DNA of 21,621 bases, from assembly GCA_964460345.1 (NCBI GenBank), contig CAYWRO010000055.1:1-21621 (forward strand). The letters are read 5' to 3'. Shown here in pieces: positions 15,311 to 21,621 of the stretch (positions are counted from its first letter, which is position 1; each line of letters starts with the position of its first letter). The position numbers and the translations under genes were made by a program. The notes below the pieces were generated by a model that had not been told where the DNA came from, did not search any database, and saw nothing but the letters and a program-made list of their open reading frames with translations. Source of the DNA: CAYWRO01 sp964460345. Lineage in GTDB: Bacteria; Planctomycetota; Phycisphaerae; Phycisphaerales; UBA1924.

Positions 15311-16807
15311 TCAATCCTCCTCCAGCACACGCTTGCGCCGCAAAATGTGGTGGTAGTGCTGCGCAAACCGGTGGGCCTCATCGCGGATGAACTGGCAGAG
15401 CTTCAACCCGGGGTTCTCCCGCCCCAGGCGCACCGGCTCGCCCCCCCTCCCATCCCTGTCCTGAACGTAAATGAGCTCTTCCTTCTTCGCCAGCGAGATC
15501 ACCAGCGGCGGCTTGATATCGAGCTGCTCGAACGCCTCGAGCGCTGCGTGCAACTGCCCCAGCCCGCCGTCGATCAAAATGACGTCGGGGTAGAGCTCCT
15601 GCCCCGCGCCCGCCTCGCGGTAGCGGCGGCTGACGACCTCGCGGATCGCGGCGTAGTCATCGTTCGTCACGGAGCGGATGCGGTAGCGGCGGTACTCGTT
15701 TTTGAAGGGCCGGCCGTCGATGAAGCAGACCTTGGAGCCGACCGTCTGCCCCCCCGCCAGGTGCGCGATGTCGATCGCCTCGATGCAGCGGATCGGCTCC
15801 TCGAGCCCGAGCGTCCGCTGCAGCGAGCGCAGCCCGCGCTGCGGATCCACATAAAAGGATTCCGTCTCCGGCTGCCACCCTTCATCGGCGCTGCCGCGCT
15901 CGCCAAGCTTTTCGATGGCGCGGATCTCGTCGCGCAGCGTCGCCGCGCGCTCGAAGTCGAGCCTCGCCGCGGCCTCTTCCATCTCCCTGCGCATCTGCCG
16001 CAGCATGGGAGCGCGCTTCGACGTGAGAAACCGCGCGAAGCGCTCGATGTCCTCCCGGTACGCCTCCCTGCTGATCTTCGCGGCGCACGGCGCGGTGCAC
16101 TGGTTGATGTTGTAGAGCAGGCACGGCCGGAAGTGCGCGTTTTTCGGGTCGCCGTCGACGATGTCAAGGTGGCACGTGCGGAAGCGGAAGACGCGCTGCA
16201 GCAGCGCCACCGCCTCGCGCAGCGCCCCGGCCGACGAAAACGGCCCCAGGATCTTCGCCCCGCGCAGCTCCGGGTCCGCCGGCGAGCGCGTCACGAAGAC
16301 GCGCGGGAAATCCTCGCGCATCGTGATCGCCAGGTACGGGTAGGTCTTGTCGTCGCGGAGGTTCTCGTTGTACCGCGGCTGAATGTCCTTGATCAGCCGG
16401 TTCTCCGCCAGCAGCGCTTCCCACTCGCCGGAAAACGTCAGGTAATCGAAGTCGTGCACCTGCGCCAGCATCGGCTGCTTCTTCGGCCCCAGGTCCACCG
16501 ACGGCACGAAGTACGACCCCACGCGGTCCGGCAGCCGCGACGCCTTCCCCACGTACAGCACCACCCCCGCCGCATCCTTCATCAGGTACACGCCGGGCAC
16601 GGGAGGCAGGTTCCGCGCCTTGGCCGCCAGCCGCGCCAGGCGCTCGGCGGGCGTCTCCGCCTCCCACGCGGGCGGGGCGTCCGAAGGGGCGAGGCCCTCC
16701 TCATCCAGGAGCGGAGAATCCGGGTCGTCAGGCACACTGAATCGTACGATCGCGCGGGCCGGTCCTGTTTGCGCTGGGCCTGCCGGAAAAGTCTCCCCGC
16801 AGGTCAC
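15311..16807 (-). CDS. uvrC: UvrABC excinuclease subunit C, short form lacking HhH
   Basis: UvrC makes the two incisions around DNA lesions in nucleotide excision repair. I chose the GTG at 16807 (498 residues), which overlaps the upstream gene's stop by 4 bp (GTGA); a GTG at 16735 is an alternative. The frame is open to 17098, but that part overlaps the upstream membrane-protein gene. Domains: GIY-YIG nuclease (PGVYLMKDAAGVVLYVGKA, about residue 71 on), four cysteines (212, 229, 237, 241) matching the Fe-S ligands of E. coli UvrC, a UVR helix pair (LDFERAATLRDEI), and an RNase H-like 5' nuclease with EAIDIAH, VILIDGG and RDEAH. The protein stops at FAQHYHHILRRKRVLEED, where other UvrC proteins continue into a tandem helix-hairpin-helix. 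About 90 residues between the UVR motif and the RNase H core are also missing relative to E. coli. Confidence 0.93.
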   Translation of the reverse strand: MTCGETFPAGPAQTGPARAIVRFSVPDDPDSPLLDEEGLAPSDAPPAWEAETPAERLARLAAKARNLPPVPGVYLMKDAAGVVLYVGKASRLPDRVGSYFVPSVDLGPKKQPMLAQVHDFDYLTFSGEWEALLAENRLIKDIQPRYNENLRDDKTYPYLAITMREDFPRVFVTRSPADPELRGAKILGPFSSAGALREAVALLQRVFRFRTCHLDIVDGDPKNAHFRPCLLYNINQCTAPCAAKISREAYREDIERFARFLTSKRAPMLRQMRREMEEAAARLDFERAATLRDEIRAIEKLGERGSADEGWQPETESFYVDPQRGLRSLQRTLGLEEPIRCIEAIDIAHLAGGQTVGSKVCFIDGRPFKNEYRRYRIRSVTNDDYAAIREVVSRRYREAGAGQELYPDVILIDGGLGQLHAALEAFEQLDIKPPLVISLAKKEELIYVQDRDGRGGEPVRLGRENPGLKLCQFIRDEAHRFAQHYHHILRRKRVLEED

Positions 16808-18972
16808 GACCCGCAGGCTTCGGCCTCTTCTCCCCCCCCGCGCTCCCCCCCCGCGCCTCCCGCCGGCCCCGCTACCCACGCCCACACCGCCCACGCGGCG
16901 ATCGCCACCATCCCCGGGATGAACGGCGCGGCCACGCGGTCGGTCGGTGTCACGACCACCCACGCCGCGCCCAGCAGGTTCAACGCAATCACCAGCCCTA
17001 ACGCCGCGATCGGCCACGCCCGACGCTTCCACGATGCGATGAAGCCGGCGATGGACAGCGCTGCGATCACCGGCTGCAACGGCCGGCTCCAGCGCCACAG
17101 CCAGTCAAACCAGCCCGTGAACGACCGCGGCACCTCGGAGAGCTGCACCTCGTGCCGCGTCAGCAGCGGCTCCAGGCGCGACCACCGCTCCTGGTAGGAG
17201 TCCGGGATTCCGCCGGTCCGCATGTTCGTCGGGCTGCCGCCCGGCTGCCCCCGAAGCGGGCGCGAAAGCCACGCCATCGCCGGCGCGCTCGGATGACGCG
17301 GGAAGCTGCACAGACCCGTCAGGCTCAACGCGGCATTCAGCCGCGCGTTCCACTGCTTCACCGGCGCACGCGCCACCGATTCCTCCGCCAGCACGCCCGT
17401 CACCCGCTCGACGTACGCCGCCGCTTCCAACGCGCCCCCGCTCGGCCGCTCGCGGACAAGCGGCGGCGCCTCCGCAGGGGGCGCACCCAGCACCGCGCCC
17501 ACCGCCTCGTAGTCCCCGAACCGTCGGCTGCGTTGACGCTCCTCCGCCTCGCGCCACCGCTCGTACGACATCGCCCGCGTCTGATTCAGGTCCAGCACGC
17601 CGTTCGACCACGCGTTGATCGCCTTGTTCATGTTCACCTTCGGAAGCGTCATCCCCACCCGGTCAAAACGCTTCGCCTGGTGCACATACCACGGCCCGAC
17701 GCACGCCAGCCCGACTGCAAGGCAGATCCCGCCCGCGGCCGCCCGCGACCGCCACGTCGACCCCGGGACCGGCATGAGGATGAGCGCCGCCGGAAGGATC
17801 ACCAGCAGTGTCTGAAAGTTCTCGCGCAGCAGCGCGCCCATTCCCGCCAGCAGCCCCAAAGCCACCGCCGTCCCCACCATGGAACGCCCCGCGCCGCCGC
17901 CGCGCAATCGAGCCAGCGCCAGGGCAACCGCGGCCACGACCGCCGCCGCAAACGTCTCACGCAGGAGATACCCCTCCAGCGTGATCAGCACCGGGCTCAA
18001 CCCGCACACCACCCCGGCGACCAGCCCCGCCCACTCGGACGCCACCTCACGCACCGCGCGATACACCAGCCAGCTCGTCAGCAGCCCGCACACCACCAGC
18101 GCCACGCGCATGAACGTAAACGCATCCAGCCCCGTGGCGAACGGAATGCTCAAAATCATCGGAAACAGCGGCGCCTTGAACTCCGGCAACGCCGCGATCG
18201 ACCCCGTGCGGGCGAACTCGTTCGCCCCCGTCAGGTAGTCCACCGCATCCCCGGTCAGAATCAGCGGCGACGACACGCCGGCCCACACGTGCGCCGTCAC
18301 CACCACCGCGCTCGCACCCGCCTTCCACGGCCACGCCGCCACGCGCACCGCGCCCTCGCTTCCCCAACGCCGCGCCGCCGCCGAACGCACCGGCCCTATC
18401 AGGCGCGCATCCAGCCACAACAATCCAAGCGCGCTAAGCCGCAGGCCCGCCCAAAGCGCTGCGATCAACACCCACAACGCAACCACGCCGATCCCGTGCA
18501 GCCACGCCGGGCGGCTCGTGTCGACGTCAATAATGGCCACCGGCCCTGGCTTGCTCCCCATCGCCAGGGGCGACACGCTCCCCTCGCGCACCTCCACCAC
18601 CCGCCCAAGGGCCGAGACCGTCAGCGTCGCGTTCGCCTGCCCCCCCATCGCTGCGTCGCCCGGTCCGGCCAGCCGCAGCGCTGCGACCTCGTACGACGGC
18701 AGCCGCCGCGTCAGGGTGAACTCGCCATCGCCCGCCGCTCCCCCCAGCGCTGCCCCCGGACCCACCCACACCCCGTTGAACGTCTCATCGCCGGCTCGAC
18801 GCCATTCCAGCGCCCATCCCCCCTCCCTCGCCGCGGCGGGCAGCGCCACCGACAACTCGCGCTCCACGCACGAAGGAAACGCCGCCCCCCACACCGCACA
18901 TGCCGCCACGAAAGAGGCGCCCACCCGCCACGCCCAGGTCGCGCCGCGACCCCGCGGCAGATTCACCTTCAT
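16804..18972 (-). CDS. Polytopic membrane protein, GT39/ArnT-like glycosyltransferase candidate
   Basis: This has 722 residues. Two ATGs are adjacent (18975 and 18972); the second sits 7 nt from the GAGAGG ribosome-binding site and is preferred. An N-terminal membrane segment (about residues 15-33) is followed by a region of about 120 residues that looks beta-rich and extracytoplasmic, then about ten hydrophobic helices from residue 160 to 430 and 635 to 705. The loop after an early helix contains GDAVDYLTGANEFARTG, resembling the acidic first loop of PMT/ArnT-type (GT39) polyprenyl-phosphate sugar transferases. A long soluble insertion covers about 440-620. The sugar donor and acceptor cannot be told. 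The C-terminus is a Gly/Glu-rich tail encoded by a G-tract. The stop TGA overlaps the proposed uvrC GTG, so the two genes are probably cotranscribed although functionally unrelated. Confidence 0.72.
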   Translation of the reverse strand: MKVNLPRGRGATWAWRVGASFVAACAVWGAAFPSCVERELSVALPAAAREGGWALEWRRAGDETFNGVWVGPGAALGGAAGDGEFTLTRRLPSYEVAALRLAGPGDAAMGGQANATLTVSALGRVVEVREGSVSPLAMGSKPGPVAIIDVDTSRPAWLHGIGVVALWVLIAALWAGLRLSALGLLWLDARLIGPVRSAAARRWGSEGAVRVAAWPWKAGASAVVVTAHVWAGVSSPLILTGDAVDYLTGANEFARTGSIAALPEFKAPLFPMILSIPFATGLDAFTFMRVALVVCGLLTSWLVYRAVREVASEWAGLVAGVVCGLSPVLITLEGYLLRETFAAAVVAAVALALARLRGGGAGRSMVGTAVALGLLAGMGALLRENFQTLLVILPAALILMPVPGSTWRSRAAAGGICLAVGLACVGPWYVHQAKRFDRVGMTLPKVNMNKAINAWSNGVLDLNQTRAMSYERWREAEERQRSRRFGDYEAVGAVLGAPPAEAPPLVRERPSGGALEAAAYVERVTGVLAEESVARAPVKQWNARLNAALSLTGLCSFPRHPSAPAMAWLSRPLRGQPGGSPTNMRTGGIPDSYQERWSRLEPLLTRHEVQLSEVPRSFTGWFDWLWRWSRPLQPVIAALSIAGFIASWKRRAWPIAALGLVIALNLLGAAWVVVTPTDRVAAPFIPGMVAIAAWAVWAWVAGPAGGAGGERGGGEEAEACGS

Positions 18973-19011
18973 CATTCCACCTCTCGCGTGGGCCCTCGCA
19001 CCGCCGGGCCC

Positions 19012-19017
19012 ATTGTA
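19012..19017 (-). promoter_or_regulatory. Possible -10 element for the membrane protein-uvrC operon
   Basis: On the minus strand TACAAT (5 of 6 matches to TATAAT) stands about 37 bp before the start codon. It would give a leader of roughly 30 nt containing the GAGAGG ribosome-binding site. No good -35 hexamer is seen 16-18 bp upstream, so this is tentative. Confidence 0.35.
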
Positions 19018-19097
19018 ACCCTCGCTCCTTCCGAACGAGCCTGATGACGAACCGGAATCGCCGGGCGGATGGGCGGCTCAGTGCCCACACGAAGAGC

Positions 19098-19133
19098 AAA
19101 AGAGAAGGCCCGCGCTTCAAACCCGCGCGGGCC
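19098..19133 (-). terminator. Rho-independent terminator after the NTF2-like gene
   Basis: On the minus strand, arms GGCCCGCGC (19125-19133) and GCGCGGGCC (19107-19115) pair perfectly over 9 bp around a 9-nt loop and are followed by TTCTCTTTT. It lies 24 bp past the stop of the NTF2-like gene and separates it from the membrane protein-uvrC unit. Confidence 0.75.
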
Positions 19134-19157
19134 TCTGGTGAATCATTTCGACCGGGT

Positions 19158-19700
19158 TCAAGCCGAAGACGCCTCGTTCCCGTACATGAACTCTTCCTGC
19201 ACAATCTTCCCGTTCTTCACCGTGTACACCCCCACCTCCGTCCCGCTGTGGCGTTCCCCCGTCGTCTTGTCCTCCATCTCCATCGTGAACTTCACGGCGA
19301 ACCCCGTTCCCCCCACGTACGGCCCCTCCGCCCGCGCGTTGTGCACAACGAACCGCTGGTGAAACTCCGCCGACTTCGCCTTCAGCCCCTTCGTCCCGCG
19401 CCAGCCCTGCCCGTGTCCTTCGATGGAGACGATCTGAGGGCTGAACCACTTCTTCCAGATCTGTTCATCCGGCGTCTGCGTGTTGAAACTCGCCACCAGG
19501 TCCTTGCCGATTTCTCCCGGCGTCGACCCACGCCCGGTCCGGACATCAAACGGTCCCACCGAGGCTCCGCCGCGGCGGCCCGCCTTCTTCGCCGACTTCT
19601 TCCCGGCCTTCTTACTCCCCTTCTTGCCGGTCGCCTTCGCCGTCTTCTTCGCCGCCTTGCCCGTCTTCTTCGCGGCCTTCTTCTTTGCCTTCTTTGCCAT
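19158..19700 (-). CDS. NTF2/SnoaL-like protein with histone-H1-like Lys/Ala tail
   Basis: This has 180 residues from the ATG at 19700, preceded by GGGAG; an upstream in-frame start at 19733 would add 11 residues that look unrelated. The first 45 or so residues are almost only Lys, Ala, Gly, Thr and Ser, with repeats of AKK, KKTGKAAKK and KKAGKK types, like the C-terminal tail of histone H1. Such tails bind nucleic acid without sequence preference. The remaining 120 or so residues resemble the NTF2/SnoaL fold: a helical start (GKDLVASFNTQTPDEQIWKKWF), then strands including GHGQGWRGTKGLKAKSAEF and EVGVYTVKNGKIVQEEF. Members of this fold include ligand-binding proteins and isomerases, so no reaction can be assigned. 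It is a single-gene unit with its own terminator and a possible promoter. Confidence 0.8.
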   Translation of the reverse strand: MAKKAKKKAAKKTGKAAKKTAKATGKKGSKKAGKKSAKKAGRRGGASVGPFDVRTGRGSTPGEIGKDLVASFNTQTPDEQIWKKWFSPQIVSIEGHGQGWRGTKGLKAKSAEFHQRFVVHNARAEGPYVGGTGFAVKFTMEMEDKTTGERHSGTEVGVYTVKNGKIVQEEFMYGNEASSA

Positions 19701-19763
19701 CGCTATGTGCTCCCGCGCTCGCGCGCCGTCCATTGTCCCCGTCCCGCCAAAAAGCGATCGGAC

Positions 19764-19793
19764 GTTCTAGCTCACCGGCCGCACTTTCGCCAA
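19764..19793 (-). promoter_or_regulatory. Possible sigma-70-type promoter for the NTF2-like gene
   Basis: On the minus strand TTGGCG (19788-19793) and TAGAAC (19764-19769) are 18 bp apart and about 64 bp before the start codon. Each matches four or five consensus positions. This is a motif match by eye only. Confidence 0.3.
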
Positions 19794-19896
19794 CTGCATC
19801 CACAGCGTGCGTCAACAACAACCGGCGGCCTGGGCGCTCCCCTCAGGACTCTGTGCAACCCGATCCCCCCTGCTCCGACCTCCCCGGGGGCGCCCT

Positions 19897-20685
19897 TCAC
19901 ACCGCATCCTCAAACCGAACCGCCGCATCCTGCCGGTAATATCCCCGCAACACCTCATAAAGCGCCGGGTGCCGGTCCCGCATCGCCACCGGCCGCTCGA
20001 AGAACGCCTCCGTCGCCACGGCGAAAAACTCCGCCTCATTCGTCGCCCCGTACGCATCCAGCAGCGTCGCCACGCCGCGGCGGGTCGCCGCCTTCAGCCG
20101 CGCAAACTCCGCCGACATCACCTTCACCCACTCCTGCACCTGCTCACGCCCGGCCAGCGGCGGCGTCCCATCCACGACGTCGTCCAGCATGTCCAGCTTG
20201 TGCGCAAACTCGTGCATGACAAGGTTCCGCCCGTCCGCCTCATCGCGGCCGCCCGCCACCACGTGCGGCCACGACAGCACCACCGGACCCCGATAATGCG
20301 CCTCCCCCAGCCGCGGCGGCGTCGGATGCGTCACCCCGTCCCGCCGCGGCCGCCCGCCCGGAACCGTGTACGCGTTCGGGTACACCAGAATCGACTTCAC
20401 TCGCGGAAAGAACCGGTGCTCGTCTTCCTCCTGCCCCAGCAGCAGCAGACACGCCTGCGCCGACACCGTCACCCGGATCTCATCCGTCATCTCCACCCCC
20501 GCACACCCTTCCCAACTCTTCTCCGCCGCAAAGATCGTGATCAGCCGCCGCATCAACCCCCGTTCCTCTTCCGTCAATCGTCCCCACTTACGAAAGTTTC
20601 GACCCAGCACGGTCTCCCATTCCGCAGGAAACGGCCGCGACAGCAACCGGCGACGACGACGACGGGCAAAGAACCCCAGTGGCAT
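19897..20685 (-). CDS. mtfA: MtfA-family zinc-dependent peptidase
   Basis: This has 262 residues from the ATG at 20685, close to the 265 of E. coli MtfA; an upstream in-frame ATG at 20778 would add an unconvincing 31 residues. MtfA is a soluble zinc metallopeptidase which in E. coli binds the repressor Mlc and so affects glucose uptake; that partner is not expected here. The metal-binding motif HEFAH is at about 158-162, followed by KLDMLDD, and the downstream glutamate ligand region is seen as GATNEAEFFAVATEAFFE (about 213-230). The N-terminus is very basic (FFARRRRRR). No strong Shine-Dalgarno precedes the start. It is divergent from the SEC-C remnant and upstream of the NTF2-like gene, with a 196-bp gap. 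Confidence 0.88.
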   Translation of the reverse strand: MPLGFFARRRRRRLLSRPFPAEWETVLGRNFRKWGRLTEEERGLMRRLITIFAAEKSWEGCAGVEMTDEIRVTVSAQACLLLLGQEEDEHRFFPRVKSILVYPNAYTVPGGRPRRDGVTHPTPPRLGEAHYRGPVVLSWPHVVAGGRDEADGRNLVMHEFAHKLDMLDDVVDGTPPLAGREQVQEWVKVMSAEFARLKAATRRGVATLLDAYGATNEAEFFAVATEAFFERPVAMRDRHPALYEVLRGYYRQDAAVRFEDAV

Positions 20686-20812
20686 AGGCCAATGAAATGC
20701 ACCGCCGCATGGCAGGCTCAAGCGGCATCCTCTTGAGCACAACGGGACCACCGCTACGATGCCCCGGCGTCTCTCCATGACTTGACGGGCAAATCAGGAA
20801 AGGAGATGCGCT

Positions 20813-21040
20813 ATGCACAACCAGGATTACGAGTTCGACGACCACTGCTTTCGAGCCCACAAGCAAACGGCGGCGGGGCTACCCGTCTGAGACACGCGTA
20901 AAGCGCGGCGACCGCTCCGTCAGCACGCCGCTCGGGAACAAAGGAGTTCCTCGAAAAGCTCGGCCGCAACGACCTCTGCCCCTGCGGCAGCATGAAACGG
21001 TTTCAAGCGCTGTTGCATGAAGACAGAAAAGGGCCCATCC
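20813..21040 (+). pseudogene. SEC-C metal-binding motif protein, broken by frameshifts
   Basis: A consensus-like ribosome-binding site (AAAGGAG, 20799-20805) sits 7 nt before an ATG that begins MHNQDYEFDDHCFRAHKQT, but this frame stops at 20888-20890. A second frame then reads ETRVKRGDRSVSTPLGNK (from 20889), a third reads KEFLEKLGRNDLCPCGS (from about 20941), and the first frame resumes at 21002 with FKRCCMKTEKG. Joined, these give one small protein ending in the SEC-C zinc motif (CxC...CC: GRNDLCPCGSMKR-FKRCC). At least three small indels are therefore needed. The intact RBS and legible motif suggest recent decay or assembly errors. A SEC-C motif binds zinc and occurs at the end of SecA and in many small proteins of unknown role. 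The 3' boundary is approximate. Confidence 0.7.
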
Positions 21041-21092
21041 GGCAGGATCACCGCCAAGCCCCGTATCGGGATCGGACCCCCGGAGAACCGCA

Positions 21093-21621
21093 ATGCCACG
21101 CGCCACCCGAACCTGCACCATCACCATCGCCGCCCTCGCCGCAGCCCTGCTCCCCCGGGTTGCGGCAGCTCAATGCCCGATCTCGCTGGACGACTCAGTT
21201 CTCCACCCGGCGGGGCCGGCCGTCTATGAGCCGGACGTGAGCACGGATGGGGATCACCTCGTTCTCGGGCAGCGTGGCAGCACCGACGTGTATCGACGTC
21301 TCGGCGGCGGTTGGGAACTGGTGCAGCAACTGCCAGACGAAGCCGCCGTCGCCGTCAATGGACAATGGCTCGTTCGCGGCAGCAGCCTCCAGAATGGTCG
21401 GGTCTTCATCTACCGGCTGATCGAGGGTGAGTGGACGCTCTTCCAGGAGATTCGCAATCCCGTGGTCGGCGAGACGTTCGGCGCTCCGCTCGCCCTCGAT
21501 GGCAATCGTCTGCTCGTCGGACGGACCCAGCCGCGCATCTACGAGTTTGACGACGCCACCGAACAGTGGGCCCTGCAGGCGACGCTGCCGCACGCGGCTG
21601 TGCGCCTTGCGCTGCGCGGCA
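21093..21621 (+). CDS. Secreted FG-GAP-like repeat protein (3' end outside window)
   Basis: The frame is open from the ATG at 21093 to the window end (176 codons). GGAG lies 7 nt before the start. The N-terminus looks like a signal peptide: basic start (MPRATR), hydrophobic ITIAALAAALLP and a cleavage-like AAAQC. The mature part has repeats of the form DGDHLVLGQRGSTDVYRR, VNGQWLVRGSS followed by GRVFIYRL, and FGAPLALDGNRLLVGRT followed by RIYEF. These match the DGD-LVVG-A...V-Y-F rhythm of FG-GAP/integrin-alpha-like beta-propeller repeats, common in large extracellular proteins. At least three blades are visible. The AAQC could be read as a lipobox, but it fits the consensus poorly. Function is unknown. 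Confidence 0.78.
   Translation, partial: MPRATRTCTITIAALAAALLPRVAAAQCPISLDDSVLHPAGPAVYEPDVSTDGDHLVLGQRGSTDVYRRLGGGWELVQQLPDEAAVAVNGQWLVRGSSLQNGRVFIYRLIEGEWTLFQEIRNPVVGETFGAPLALDGNRLLVGRTQPRIYEFDDATEQWALQATLPHAAVRLALRG

Noticed and set aside
16808..17098. N-terminal extension of uvrC to 17098
   Set aside because: It lies wholly inside the upstream membrane-protein gene, has low-complexity composition, and precedes the normal start of UvrC similarity by far.
15347..19044. Very long plus-strand ORFs (over 600 codons) opposite uvrC and the membrane protein gene, with similar long antisense ORFs opposite the CPBP, leuS and Maf genes
   Set aside because: They are Arg/Pro/His-rich mirror frames of GC-rich genes, with no recognisable domains; the opposite strands carry clear family motifs.
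21195..21593. Minus-strand ORF of 132 codons near the window end
   Set aside because: It is antisense to the secreted FG-GAP-like gene, which has a signal peptide, an RBS and repeat motifs on the plus strand.
1..21621. tRNA, rRNA, tmRNA, RNase P or SRP RNA genes
   Set aside because: No T-loop/acceptor combination or conserved RNA core was found by eye in the intergenic stretches.

Overview
This is a GC-rich, tightly packed bacterial chromosome segment. It shows no transposase, no CRISPR array and no tRNA or rRNA gene that I could recognise. The best guess for the host is a planctomycete, possibly Phycisphaerae-like. The clues are a short UvrC without the C-terminal helix-hairpin-helix, a paired palindrome of a kind I associate from memory with planctomycete genomes, a lysine/alanine-rich tail on a small NTF2-like protein, an FG-GAP-like secreted protein, and a decayed SEC-C gene. 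The assignment is inference; no rRNA marker is present.

Layout. (1) Positions 1-4698, plus strand: three consecutive CPBP (Abi/CAAX-type) intramembrane protease paralogues, the first cut by the window edge. All three carry the same extra region in front of the protease core. (2) Positions 4752-11276, minus strand: a four-gene operon with 1-4 bp overlaps at every junction. It encodes a very large Maf/DUF115-type protein, then NeuA-, NeuB- and NeuC-like enzymes. Together they would make a CMP-activated nonulosonic (sialic/legionaminic-type) acid and transfer it, most likely to flagellin or another surface protein. (3) Positions 11277-11704, intergenic: a putative structured RNA with an intrinsic terminator on the plus strand, then an inverted pair of near-identical palindromes (REPIN-like) whose outer end contributes the leuS stop codon. 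(4) Positions 11705-14635, minus: leuS. (5) Positions 14636-15310, non-coding: a G-tract, a hairpin terminator or attenuator, and a 21-bp minisatellite. (6) Positions 15311-18972, minus: a GT39-like polytopic membrane protein whose stop overlaps the proposed GTG start of uvrC. (7) Positions 19158-20685, minus: an NTF2/SnoaL-like protein with a histone-H1-like tail, and an MtfA-family zinc peptidase. (8) Positions 20813-21621, plus: a SEC-C gene broken by several frameshifts, then the start of a secreted FG-GAP-like protein that runs off the window.

The most unusual items are the trimodular Maf protein, which carries a nucleotidyltransferase-like domain with a degraded motif and a radical-SAM-like domain without its cysteines; the triple CPBP cluster with a shared uncharacterised domain; the REPIN-like element at the leuS stop; and the repeated G-tracts inside leuS. 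Homology calls were made by eye from motifs. No database search, folding program or alignment was run.
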